The notes under the pieces are model-generated. The model saw only the letters and a list, made by a program, of their open reading frames with translations, searched no databases and was not told where the DNA came from. Shown one piece after another: positions 7,197 to 15,314 of a DNA stretch of 64,000 nucleotides. Position numbers and translations under genes: made by a program. The first letter of the stretch is position 1; each line of letters opens with the position of its first letter. This DNA comes from Pseudomonas pseudonitroreducens (GTDB lineage Bacteria; Pseudomonadota; Gammaproteobacteria; Pseudomonadales; Pseudomonadaceae): assembly GCF_021603645.1 (NCBI RefSeq), contig NZ_BQHJ01000015.1, positions 120,132-184,131 of the forward strand, in the 5' to 3' direction.

Positions 7197-8858
7197 ATGG
7201 CCGGCACACTGCCGATCGCCCCGCTGCGCCTGGAAGCAGGCGAGCGCCTGGCCTGGCACGCCGAGACCGACCTGCTGGTGGTCGGCTTCGGCGGCGCCGG
7301 CGCCTGTGCCGCCCTGGAGGCCCGCGAACGCGGCCTTGAAGTGCTGGCCCTGGACCGCTTCGCCGGCGGTGGCGCTACCGCGCGCAGTGGCGGGGTGGTC
7401 TATGCCGGTGGCGGCACGCCGTACCAGCGCGAGGCCGGTTACAGCGACGACGCCGAGGCGATGTTCCGCTACCTGCAGGGTGAAGTCGGTGACGCCGTGC
7501 AGGGCGACACCTTGCGCGATTTCTGCGAGCGCAGCGTCGACCAGCTCGCCTGGCTGGAGCGCCAGGGCGCGCGCTTCGAAGCCAGCCTGCCGCCGCAGAA
7601 GACGTCCTATCCCAGCGACCGTTTCTACCTCTATTACTCGGGCAATGAAGCCGTGCCGGCCTACGCCAGCCTGGCGCAACCGGCGCCGCGCGGGCACCGC
7701 AGCAAGGGCCGCGGCATGTCGGGCGCGGCGCTGTTCGCGGCCTTGCGTGCTGCGGCGCGGGAGAAAGGCGTGCAGCTCTACCGCCAGTGCGAAGTACGTC
7801 GGCTGGTGCAGGATGCCAGCGGCGCGGTGGTCGGCGTCGAGGCCTGGCGCCTGCCGCCGGGCAGCTTCGCCGCGCGCCGGCATGCCTGGCTGAGCCGCCT
7901 GGCAACCGGCCTGCACCCCAATGCGCCGCCGCTGGCCGAGCGCTTGATCGCTGCCCTGCGGCGCATCGAGGAGCGTCATGCGCGGCCGCTGCTGATCCGC
8001 GCGCACAAGGGCGTGCTGCTCAGTGCCGGCGGTTTCATTTTCAACCGCGAGATGCTCGCCGAGCATGCGCCGCGGTACCTGGCCGGCCTGCCGCTGGGGA
8101 CGCCGGGCTGCGATGGCAGCGGCATCCGCCTGGGGCTCGGCGCCGGTGCTGCGACGCAACGCCTGGACAAGGTCAGTGCCTGGCGCTTCATCAATCCGCC
8201 GCTGGCCTGGGCCCGTGGCGTGATCGTCAACGCTCAGGGCGAGCGCTACTGCAACGAAGAGGTCTACGGCGCCACCCTCGGCCACGCAATGGTGGAGGAG
8301 CAGGGCGGCCGCGCCATCCTGATCCTCGACCGGGCGCTGCTCAGGGAGTCGCTGCGCGAGGTCGGGCCGGGCAAGGTCTGGTCGTTCCAGCGCCTGCCGG
8401 TGCTGCTCAACCTGCTGTTCAACCGCCGCCGGGGCGACACGCCCGCAGCGCTGGCCCGCGCCATCGGCGTGCCGGCGCAGAACCTGCAGCACACGCTGGA
8501 GGAGTACAGCCGCGCCGCGCGGGGTGAACACACCGACGCCTTCGGCAAGTCTGCGGCGATGCTCGCCGATCTGGACGATGGCCCCTGGTACGCCCTGGAC
8601 CTGTCCTTCGACAGCAAGCTCTTCCCCTGTCCAGCCATCACCCTCGGCGGGCTGCGCGTGTGCGAGCGCAGCGGTCGCGTGCTGGACCATGCTGGCGCGG
8701 CGATTCCAGGGCTGTACAGCGCCGGCCGCAACGCGGTGGGTGTCGCTTCCAACCTCTACGTATCCGGCCTGTCCATCGCCGACTGCGTGTATTCCGGCCG
8801 TCGCGCCGCCGCCCACATGGCGGTGCGCGTGCAGGCCGCCACTCCCGAAACCGCCTGA
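7197..8858 (+). CDS. FAD-dependent oxidoreductase, KstD / fumarate-reductase family
   Basis: A 553-residue flavoprotein with LLVVGFGGAG (residues 26-35), GATARSGGVVYAGGG near 60-75 and a C-terminal LYSAGRNAVGVASNLYVSGL. The fold is that of 3-ketosteroid dehydrogenases and fumarate reductase-like proteins. It lacks the YPGAG block seen in the first KstD at 568-2325 and ends with SIADCVYSGRRA, so it is a different subgroup, perhaps acting on another ring position such as C4-C5 (inference). The ATG lies five bases after the hsaB stop. A long upstream extension of the frame is only an overlap with hsaB and is rejected. Confidence 0.75.
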   Translation: MAGTLPIAPLRLEAGERLAWHAETDLLVVGFGGAGACAALEARERGLEVLALDRFAGGGATARSGGVVYAGGGTPYQREAGYSDDAEAMFRYLQGEVGDAVQGDTLRDFCERSVDQLAWLERQGARFEASLPPQKTSYPSDRFYLYYSGNEAVPAYASLAQPAPRGHRSKGRGMSGAALFAALRAAAREKGVQLYRQCEVRRLVQDASGAVVGVEAWRLPPGSFAARRHAWLSRLATGLHPNAPPLAERLIAALRRIEERHARPLLIRAHKGVLLSAGGFIFNREMLAEHAPRYLAGLPLGTPGCDGSGIRLGLGAGAATQRLDKVSAWRFINPPLAWARGVIVNAQGERYCNEEVYGATLGHAMVEEQGGRAILILDRALLRESLREVGPGKVWSFQRLPVLLNLLFNRRRGDTPAALARAIGVPAQNLQHTLEEYSRAARGEHTDAFGKSAAMLADLDDGPWYALDLSFDSKLFPCPAITLGGLRVCERSGRVLDHAGAAIPGLYSAGRNAVGVASNLYVSGLSIADCVYSGRRAAAHMAVRVQAATPETA

Positions 8859-8870
8859 AGGAAAACAAGC

Positions 8871-9626
8871 ATGAATCGAGTACAAGGCAAGGTCTGCATC
8901 GTCACCGGCGCCGCCAGCGGCATCGGCCGCGAGGACGCGCTGCTGCTGGCCGGCGAGGGCGCCCGCGTGGTCCTCACCGACCTCAACGAGGAGGCCGGCC
9001 ACGCGCTGGCCGAGCAGATCGGCGGCGACGCGCTGTTCATCCGCCACGACATCGCCAGCGAGAGCGACTGGCAGACTGTGGTGAAGACCACCCTGGAGCG
9101 TTTCGGCCGCCTCGACGTGCTGGTCAACAACGCCGCGATCCTCGCCCTGGGCAGCATCGAGGACACCAGCCTGGAGCTGTGGCGCAAGGTGCAGACCATC
9201 AACGGCGAGGGCTATTTCCTCGGTTGCAAGTACGCCATCGCGGCCATGAAGGAGAGCGGCGGCGGTTCCATCGTCAACATGTCTTCGGTGGCGGCGCTGG
9301 GCGGCATGCCGGCGTTCTGCGCCTACTCCGCGTCCAAGGGCGCAGTGGCGGCGATGACCCGTTCCATTGCCCTGCACTGCAAGCAGCAGGGCTACCGCAT
9401 CCGCTGCAACAGCGTGCACCCGGACGGCGTCAACACGCCGATGACCCAGGCCCTGGCCGGCGGCCAGCCGATCCCGCAGGAGGCGCTGGACGCCGACCCG
9501 ATGAACCGCATGTGCGCGCCGCAGGATATCGCCAATGTGGTGCTGTTCCTCGCTTCGGACGAGTCGCGCTTCATCAACGGCGCCGAGATCCGCGTGGACA
9601 ACGCCCAGCTGATCAGCGGTATCTGA
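8871..9626 (+). CDS. 3beta/17beta-hydroxysteroid dehydrogenase-like SDR
   Basis: A 251-residue SDR with TGAASGIG near residues 12-19, NNAAI, Ser139 and the YSASK motif (Tyr152, Lys156). Several blocks match the remembered sequence of the 3beta/17beta-hydroxysteroid dehydrogenase of Comamonas testosteroni: GRE...LLLAGEGARV, IAAMKESGGGSIVNM, HPDGVNTPM and VLFLASDES. It would oxidise the 3-hydroxyl or 17-hydroxyl of the steroid with NAD+. GAAGGA-like bases lie before the ATG and the gene is 12 bases after the FAD dehydrogenase. Assignment to the 3beta/17beta group is strong; which position is used in vivo is not decided by sequence. Confidence 0.8.
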   Translation: MNRVQGKVCIVTGAASGIGREDALLLAGEGARVVLTDLNEEAGHALAEQIGGDALFIRHDIASESDWQTVVKTTLERFGRLDVLVNNAAILALGSIEDTSLELWRKVQTINGEGYFLGCKYAIAAMKESGGGSIVNMSSVAALGGMPAFCAYSASKGAVAAMTRSIALHCKQQGYRIRCNSVHPDGVNTPMTQALAGGQPIPQEALDADPMNRMCAPQDIANVVLFLASDESRFINGAEIRVDNAQLISGI

Positions 9627-9627
9627 A

Positions 9628-10704
9628 ATGGGTAGCGCGCAGCCCCTGGCGCCCCAGGCATCGAGCGTTGCCGGCAGCTTTCAGCTGGAGGTGGCCGAGG
9701 TCATCGAGGAAACCGCCGATGCGCGCTCGCTGGTGCTGCGCGTGCCGGCACCACTGGCCGAGCGCTTCACCTACCAGGCCGGGCAGTTCCTCGGCTTCCG
9801 CGTCAGCGTGGCGGGCAAGCGCCTGCTGCGCTGCTACTCCATGTCCAGCGCGCCGGGGCTCGACGCGGCGCTGCGGGTGACGATCAAGCGCGTCGAGGGC
9901 GGGCGTGTCTCGAACTGGATGAACGACAACATTCGCCCCGGCGATTGCCTGGAGGTGCTGCCGCCTGCGGGGCACTTCCACCTGGGCGCGGAGCAGCGTG
10001 ACCTGCTGCTGTTCGGTGGCGGTTCGGGCATCACGCCGGTGTTTTCCATCCTGCGCGAGGGACTGGCCAGCCGCGATTGCCGCATCCGCCTGGTGTACGC
10101 CAACCGTGATACCGATTCGGTGATCTTCCGCGAGGCGTTGCGCAGCCTGCTGCGCGAGCATGGCGAGCGCCTGCAGGTGATCCATGTGCTGGACAGCGTG
10201 CAGGGCTTTCTCGCCGCCAGCGATGTGCGCCATCTGCTGCGTGGCTGGGAGGATGCCGAGTGTTTCATCTGCGGCCCCGGCCCGTTCATGGATACCGTGG
10301 AGAACGGTCTGCTGGCGGCGGGCGTGCCGTCGGCGCGGGTGCACGTCGAACGCTTCGTCTCGCCGCCCGATCCGGACGAGCTGGAAGCCGCCGACGAGCA
10401 GGCCCGGCGCGCCACCGCGGGGCTGCAGGTGGAGCGGCTGACCGTCAGCCTCGATGGCGCCGAACATGAGATTGCCTGCGCCGCCGGCGAAACCCTGCTG
10501 GAAAGCTGCCGCCGTGCCGGGCTGGCGCCACCGGCGTCCTGCGAGGAGGGCTTCTGCGGTGCCTGCATGTGCCGGGTGGAGCAGGGCGAGGTGCTGCTGC
10601 CGCGCAACGATGTGCTCAGCGCCGCCGAGCTGGCCGAAGGCTGGACCCTGGCTTGTCAGGGGCGTGCGGGCAGCCGCGAGGTGCGCGTGTGCTTTCCGGA
10701 TTGA
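9628..10704 (+). CDS. kshB: 3-ketosteroid 9alpha-monooxygenase reductase (KshB-like)
   Basis: A 358-residue electron-transfer protein: an FAD domain with RCYSMSS near residue 71, an NADH domain with GGGSGITPV near residue 130, and a C-terminal plant-type 2Fe-2S ferredoxin with Cys305, Cys310, Cys313 and Cys343. This order is that of KshB and of phenylacetyl-CoA or phenol-type reductases. In the steroid setting it would feed the Rieske oxygenase KshA, which hydroxylates C9 and so opens ring B. No KshA gene is present in the window. The start codon follows the SDR stop by one base. A strong terminator follows. Confidence 0.75.
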   Translation: MGSAQPLAPQASSVAGSFQLEVAEVIEETADARSLVLRVPAPLAERFTYQAGQFLGFRVSVAGKRLLRCYSMSSAPGLDAALRVTIKRVEGGRVSNWMNDNIRPGDCLEVLPPAGHFHLGAEQRDLLLFGGGSGITPVFSILREGLASRDCRIRLVYANRDTDSVIFREALRSLLREHGERLQVIHVLDSVQGFLAASDVRHLLRGWEDAECFICGPGPFMDTVENGLLAAGVPSARVHVERFVSPPDPDELEAADEQARRATAGLQVERLTVSLDGAEHEIACAAGETLLESCRRAGLAPPASCEEGFCGACMCRVEQGEVLLPRNDVLSAAELAEGWTLACQGRAGSREVRVCFPD

Positions 10705-10757
10705 GGCCGGATAGAAAGATTGCTCTCGAGTGAGGGGCGGTGCCTGCCCCCTTTTTC

Positions 10758-10781
10758 GCCCGGCTCTGCCGGGCTTTTTTT
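10758..10781 (+). terminator. Intrinsic terminator of the hsaB-kshB operon
   Basis: GCCCGGC-TCT-GCCGGGC followed by seven T residues, about 55 bases after the kshB stop. Confidence 0.9.
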
Positions 10782-10787
10782 CTTCCT

Positions 10788-10866
10788 GCAGGAGCGAGCT
10801 GGCTCGCGAACGCACTCTGCCGCCTGTCCCAGTGTGTGCGGGATTCGCGAGCAAGCTCGCTCCTAC
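10788..10866. repeat. REP-like pair, opposite orientation
   Basis: A forward copy (10788-10811, with GCTGGC in place of GCTTGC) and a reverse copy (10843-10866). They fill most of the gap between the terminator and the next promoter; the rest of 10867-10990 shows no gene. Confidence 0.85.
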
Positions 10867-10992
10867 AAAAAGCGGCACTTGCTGAATCTCGTGTGGGCGC
10901 CAGCGTTCTTCGCCGTGCGGGTGCCGGCGGATGACCTGTTCCAGCCTGCGCGGTCTGCTGCGCCCCTACGAAAAACGGGGCTTGCGCAGCGG

Positions 10993-11010
10993 CTAGTCCC
11001 AATGGACGAT
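10993..11010 (+). promoter_or_regulatory. Dyad operator/promoter, copy 6 (for SDR-fadD3 operon)
   Basis: CTAGTCCCAATGGACGAT, perfect arms. The -10-like hexamer TAGTCT is at 11032-11037. Confidence 0.8.
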
Positions 11011-11079
11011 TTGCCGCCGCCGCCGGCTCGCTAGTCTGCGGCGCAGAGCAAACCGACAACAACAAGCAGAGGTGTGCGA

Positions 11080-11826
11080 ATGAATCGACTGCAAGGCAAG
11101 ATCGCCGTGGTCACGGGTGCGGCATCGGGTATCGGGCTGGCCTGCGCCCGTTGTTTCGCCGAAGAGGGCGCCCAGGTCGTCGGCCTGGACGTGGGCCAGG
11201 CGCCGGCGGACTTCCCCGGCCTGTTCATGGCCCTGGACGTGCGCGACGAGAACAACGTGCAGCAGGTGATGGGTGAAGTCGTCTCGCGCCACGGCCGCCT
11301 CGACGTACTGGTCAACGCCGCGGGCGTCGCCAGCCAGGGCAGCGTCACCGCGTCGCCCACCAGCGAGTGGCAGCGTGTGCTGGACATCAACCTCACCGGC
11401 ACCATGTACACCAGCAAGCACGCGGTAGCGCAGATGGTCGAGCAGCGCAGCGGTTCGATCATCAACATCGGCTCGATCTTCGGCCTGCAGGGCTGCGACG
11501 GCAACACGGCCTATAACGTCGCCAAGGGCGGCATCAACCAGCTGACGCGCTCCATGGCCATTGACTACGGCCACGCCAACGTGCGGGTCAATGGCCTCTG
11601 CCCGGGGCTGATCGAAACCCCGATGACGCAGATGGTCCGCGAGCAGGAAGCCTTCCACGCCTTCTTCGCCTCGCAGCACATGCTGTGCCGCGCCGGGCAG
11701 CCGGAGGAGGTAGCCAAGGTGGCGCTGTTCCTGGCTTCCGACGACGCGTCCTTTGTCAGCGGGCAGATGATTGCCGTCGACGGTGGTTTCTCCGCCGGCC
11801 GCCGCTTCGCGCCGCCCCAGGCCTGA
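11080..11826 (+). CDS. SDR family oxidoreductase
   Basis: A 248-residue classical SDR: TGAASGIG near residue 12, NAAGV near residue 81, INIGSIFG and the catalytic YNVAK (Tyr145, Lys149), ending with SGQMIAVDGGFS. The ATG at 11080 is favoured over a GTG six bases earlier because AGAGG ends seven bases before the ATG and one base before the GTG. It is first in an operon with the FadD3-like ligase, under its own dyad promoter. A dehydrogenase acting on a hydroxy-steroid or a hydroxyacyl-CoA of ring C/D degradation is likely from context; the substrate is not readable from sequence. Confidence 0.75.
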   Translation: MNRLQGKIAVVTGAASGIGLACARCFAEEGAQVVGLDVGQAPADFPGLFMALDVRDENNVQQVMGEVVSRHGRLDVLVNAAGVASQGSVTASPTSEWQRVLDINLTGTMYTSKHAVAQMVEQRSGSIINIGSIFGLQGCDGNTAYNVAKGGINQLTRSMAIDYGHANVRVNGLCPGLIETPMTQMVREQEAFHAFFASQHMLCRAGQPEEVAKVALFLASDDASFVSGQMIAVDGGFSAGRRFAPPQA

Positions 11827-11897
11827 TACCGGCCTTGTCAGCGGGCCGGCGCGATGCCGGCCCACTTTCGATTTCCGTTCGCCTTGAGCTGCCCGCC

Positions 11898-13472
11898 ATG
11901 AACTGCCCGCCGTCCGCCCTGACCATTCCCCAACTGCTTGCCGCCACGGCGTCCACCTATGCTGGCCTGCCGGCCATCGAGGATGGCGACGTCCGCCTGA
12001 GCTACCGCCAGCTCGACGATGCACGTCGGCGCGCCGCGCGGGCGCTGCTGGCGCTGGGCGTCGGCCATGGCGAACGGGTCGCGCTGTGGGCGCCGAATGT
12101 CTGGGAATGGATAGTCGCGGCGACGGCGCTGCAAAGTGTCGGCGCCGTGCTGGTGCCGCTCAATACCCGGATGAAGGGCGCCGAGGCGGCCCTGGTGCTG
12201 CGCGAAAGCGGCGCCAGCCTGTTGTTCGTGATGAGCGAGTTCCTCGGCATCGACTTCCCGGCGTTGCTGGACGACGAAGAGCTACCGGCGTTGCGCCAGC
12301 GCGTGATCCTGCGTGGTTCCCGGGAGCGCGCGCTGGATTGGCCAAGCTTCCTCGCATTGGCCGATGACATCGACGACAGCGCCCTGGAACAGCGCCAGGC
12401 GGCGATTCACGCCGACGATCTGTGCGACTTGCTGTTCACTTCCGGCACCACCGGCAAGCCCAAGGGCGTGATGACCGCCCACGGGCAGAACCTGCAGCTG
12501 GTGCGCGACTGGAGTGAAATGGTCGGCCTGCGTGAAGGCGACCGCTACCTGATCGTCAATCCGTTCTTCCACAGTTTCGGCTACAAGGCCGGCTGGCTGG
12601 CGGCACTGATGCGCGGGTGCTGCATCCTGCCGCAAGCGCTGTTCGATGTGCCGCTGCTGCTGCAGCGCGTGGCCGCCGAACGGGTGACTGTACTGCCTGG
12701 CCCGCCGACGCTCTACCAATCACTGCTGGCCCATCCGCGCCGCAGCGAGTTCGACCTGTCTTCCTTGCGCGTGGCGGTCACCGGGGCTGCTTCGGTGCCG
12801 GTGGAGATGGTCCGGCGCATGCGCAGCGAGCTGGGCTTCGAGACCATCGTCACCGCCTACGGCCTCACCGAGACCTGCGGCTTCGTCACCATCTGCCGCC
12901 CTGGCGACGCCGCCGAGACCATTGCCACCACCAGTGGCCGGGCCTTCCCCAACGTCGAGGTGCGCTGTATCGATCCCCACGGGCGCAGCGTGGCGCCGGG
13001 CGAGCCGGGGGAAGTGGTGGTGCGTGGCTACAACCTGATGCGCGGCTACTTCAACAATCCCGAAGCGACCGCCGAGGCAATTGACTGCGACGGCTGGCTG
13101 CACACCGGCGACGTCGGCGTGCTCGATGAGCATGGCTACCTGCGCATCACCGACCGGCTCAAGGACATGTTCATCAACGGCGGCTTCAACGTGTATCCGG
13201 CGGAAGTCGAGCAGACCATCCTCGGCTACCCCGGCGTGGCCCAGGCCGCAGTGATCGGCATCCCCGACGAGCGCCTGGGGGAGGTGGCCATGGCGTTCCT
13301 GTTGCCGGCTTCGGGCCAGGCGATCGACCTGGACGCCTTCCTCGCCTGGTGCCGCGAGCGCATGGCCAACTACAAGGCGCCACGCCGGGCCATGCTGCTC
13401 GATGCACTGCCGCTCAATGCCGCCGGCAAGGTGACCAAGGCGGCGTTGCGGGAGTTGGCGGCGAGCTCCTGA
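11898..13472 (+). CDS. fadD3: Acyl-CoA ligase, FadD3-like (HIP-CoA synthetase)
   Basis: A 524-residue ANL-family enzyme. The phosphate loop TSGTTGKPKG is at about residues 181-190, the TAYGLTET motif near 319, and the hinge DRLKDMFINGGFNVYPAE near 419-436; the last resembles FadD3 closely. FadD3 activates HIP, the bicyclic propanoate left after rings A and B are removed, as its CoA ester with ATP. The ATG at 11898 is 71 bases after the SDR stop; the ribosome binding site is weak. The frame is open through the SDR gene but that part is an overlap artefact. Identity as a medium-size carboxylate CoA ligase is sure; HIP as substrate follows from family likeness and context. Confidence 0.8.
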   Translation: MNCPPSALTIPQLLAATASTYAGLPAIEDGDVRLSYRQLDDARRRAARALLALGVGHGERVALWAPNVWEWIVAATALQSVGAVLVPLNTRMKGAEAALVLRESGASLLFVMSEFLGIDFPALLDDEELPALRQRVILRGSRERALDWPSFLALADDIDDSALEQRQAAIHADDLCDLLFTSGTTGKPKGVMTAHGQNLQLVRDWSEMVGLREGDRYLIVNPFFHSFGYKAGWLAALMRGCCILPQALFDVPLLLQRVAAERVTVLPGPPTLYQSLLAHPRRSEFDLSSLRVAVTGAASVPVEMVRRMRSELGFETIVTAYGLTETCGFVTICRPGDAAETIATTSGRAFPNVEVRCIDPHGRSVAPGEPGEVVVRGYNLMRGYFNNPEATAEAIDCDGWLHTGDVGVLDEHGYLRITDRLKDMFINGGFNVYPAEVEQTILGYPGVAQAAVIGIPDERLGEVAMAFLLPASGQAIDLDAFLAWCRERMANYKAPRRAMLLDALPLNAAGKVTKAALRELAASS

Positions 13473-13519
13473 ATGCACAAGCCCCACTTGGACGCGGCTT
13501 TCCTGGAATCAGACGGACG

Positions 13520-13885
13520 CTAATTGTTCAGGAACGGATCGTGTGCGAGGTAGGTGCAGTAGTCGACCAGCACCTTGCGCGCATCCTGCCGCTCATGGAT
13601 CACCAGGTGGACTACCACGGCGTCGTTCAACACCTGATAGAACACTCGATAGCCGTCCTGCGTAACGTACTCGCGGAACTCCGTCAGGCCGGTGTGCTCG
13701 GCGACTTCGCGGGAGATCGGATAGCCCAGTGGTGCGTTCGATAGCGCTTGCACCAGCTCATCCAGGAGTGCATCGATGTGCTGCGCGGCCTTTTCTTTCC
13801 CAGCCCTCGCAGCCAGGAAATCTTCCCGGTCCATGATCAGGCTGTCGGCGATCGGCGTGGTGAGGACAGGTCGGCGCTGACTCAT
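13520..13885 (-). CDS. ParE/RelE-like toxin
   Basis: A 121-residue protein with GYPISREVAEHTGLTEFRE and GYRVFYQVLNDAVVVHLVIH, the beta-hairpin pattern of RelE/ParE-superfamily plasmid-stabilisation toxins, ending YCTYLAHDPFLNN. RelE types cleave mRNA on the ribosome and ParE types poison gyrase; which applies here is not clear. It starts nine bases after the stop of the antitoxin gene and is antisense to both steroid operons around it. It is longer than typical ParE (about 95-110) because of an N-terminal extension of about 25 residues, though a later in-frame start is possible. Confidence 0.75.
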   Translation of the reverse strand: MSQRRPVLTTPIADSLIMDREDFLAARAGKEKAAQHIDALLDELVQALSNAPLGYPISREVAEHTGLTEFREYVTQDGYRVFYQVLNDAVVVHLVIHERQDARKVLVDYCTYLAHDPFLNN

Positions 13886-13894
13886 GGGATTCCC

Positions 13895-14146
13895 TTACGG
13901 CTCGCTGGAGCGCCTCTTGGCCAGCCGGCTGCGCAGGTCGTCCACGGTGTTGGATTTCCCCTCGGCGTGCTGCCGCGAACTGATGGCGAGCAGCTTGACC
14001 AGCGCGAGCGCCTTCTCCCGTCTGACGGACTCCTCGTAGGACTCCACCACCAACTTGGGCAGGCCATTCTGGGTGACGACCATGGGCTCCGACAGGTCCA
14101 GATCCGCGGCGTGTTTCTTCAGGAAACTGATGGTCTCGATTCGCAT
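13895..14146 (-). CDS. Phd/YefM-like antitoxin
   Basis: An 83-residue protein with [18 protein letters not shown] at the N-terminus and [17 protein letters not shown], the typical Phd/YefM DNA-binding N-domain (a short helix, then a VT.NG.P..V strand). The C-terminal half is charged and probably binds the toxin. It comes first in the pair, as usual for type II modules, and would repress its own promoter, which should lie in 14147-14230. The pair is intact and sits between the fadD3 operon and the promoter of the hsaC operon. Confidence 0.8.
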   Translation of the reverse strand: MRIETISFLKKHAADLDLSEPMVVTQNGLPKLVVESYEESVRREKALALVKLLAISSRQHAEGKSNTVDDLRSRLAKRRSSEP

Positions 14147-14307
14147 GGAGCGTACCTCGATTGCGTGCGCATTCTGAAACGTAGTGGTCCAAATTTAGAC
14201 TGTATATGGATTCATGGTCAATTCCGGCTGACCATTGACCGTATTCACCAGTAGGTGGCACACCCCGCCGAGCTCCATTCAAACCTGCTCCCCGCGGCCC
14301 TTTTGCG

Positions 14308-14325
14308 CTAGTCCCATTGGACGAT
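14308..14325 (+). promoter_or_regulatory. Dyad operator/promoter, copy 7 (for hsaC-ipd operon)
   Basis: CTAGTCCCATTGGACGAT, perfect arms. The -10-like hexamer TTGAAT is at 14347-14352. It should drive the long operon from hsaC to the fadA6-like thiolase. Confidence 0.8.
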
Positions 14326-14407
14326 GTTGGCCACCGCCCGCGCTGTTTGAATCCTCATCACCAGCCGATCCGCACGACGCATCGGCGATGACGATGAGGA
14401 GAACACC

Positions 14408-15304
14408 ATGGATATCCGCGGACTGGGCTACGTGACCGTCCTGGCCAGCGACCTGGAGCGCTGGCGTAGCTACGCCAGCGACGTGCTGGGCATGATGGTG
14501 GACACCGCCGCTCCCGAGGGCGCGCTGTACCTGAAGATGGACGAGCGCCACTACCGCCTGCTGGTGCTGCGCGACGAGCGCGACGGCTACGGCGCCAGCG
14601 GCTGGGAAGTGGCCGGCAAGGCCGCCTTCGAGCAGGCCATCGCCGAGCTGGCCCAGGCGGATGTCGAGGTAGCCCGTGGCAGCGCTGCCGACTGCGCGCT
14701 GCGCAAGGTCCAGGAACTGGCGCTGTTCCGCGATCCGGACGGCAATCGCCATGAGCTGTTCTGGGGGCCGTGCCAGGACTTCCGCCCGTTCGTCTCGCCG
14801 GCGGGCGTCAGCGGCTTCGTCACCGGCGCCATGGGCATGGGCCACGTGGTGCTGCCGGCGCCGGCCTTCGAGCGCTGCCGGGACTTCTACGAGCAGGTGC
14901 TGGGCTTCGGCCTCTCCGACCTGATGAAGGTGCGCTTCACCCCCGACCCGCAGGAGCCGGAGAAGCGCATCCACTTCCTCCACTGCAACAACGCCCGCCA
15001 CCACTCCCTGGCGATCTTCGAATGCCCGATCCCCAGCGGCTGCGTGCACCTGATGCTGGAAACCGCCGCCCTCGACGACGTCGGCCGCGCGCTGGATCGC
15101 ATGCACGCCAGCGGCGTGAAGCTCTCGGCGACCCTGGGCAAGCACACCAACGACCAGATGGTGTCGTTCTACATGCAGAGCCCCGGCGGCTTCGACATCG
15201 AGTACGGCCATGGCGGGCTGGAAGTGGACTGGGCGGCGCACACGCCGTTCGAAAGCACCGTGGTCAGCCATTGGGGCCACGACTTCAGCGTCGGCCGCCA
15301 GTAA
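14408..15304 (+). CDS. hsaC: Extradiol dioxygenase HsaC-like (3,4-DHSA dioxygenase)
   Basis: A 298-residue two-domain type I extradiol dioxygenase (BphC/HsaC family, usual length near 300). The iron ligands can be read as His146 (GMGHVVLP), His199 (RHHSLAIF) and Glu265 (FDIEYG); an active-site His lies in GKHTNDQ near residue 240. It would cut the catechol ring A of 3,4-DHSA by meta-cleavage. The start has AGGAG eight bases upstream and matches the family N-terminus (MDIRGLGYV). It is the first gene of a ten-gene operon with very short or overlapping junctions. The missing Fe(II) loss or frameshift was looked for and not seen. Confidence 0.9.
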   Translation: MDIRGLGYVTVLASDLERWRSYASDVLGMMVDTAAPEGALYLKMDERHYRLLVLRDERDGYGASGWEVAGKAAFEQAIAELAQADVEVARGSAADCALRKVQELALFRDPDGNRHELFWGPCQDFRPFVSPAGVSGFVTGAMGMGHVVLPAPAFERCRDFYEQVLGFGLSDLMKVRFTPDPQEPEKRIHFLHCNNARHHSLAIFECPIPSGCVHLMLETAALDDVGRALDRMHASGVKLSATLGKHTNDQMVSFYMQSPGGFDIEYGHGGLEVDWAAHTPFESTVVSHWGHDFSVGRQ

Positions 15305-15314
15305 GGAGCGCAAC

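Noticed and set aside
7140-9419. Minus-strand open frame of 759 codons over the FAD dehydrogenase and SDR genes
   Set aside because: Both sense genes have catalytic motifs; the antisense product has no domain.
11074-11079. GTG start six bases before the chosen ATG of the SDR at 11080
   Set aside because: The ribosome binding site AGAGG would be only one base from the GTG but seven from the ATG.
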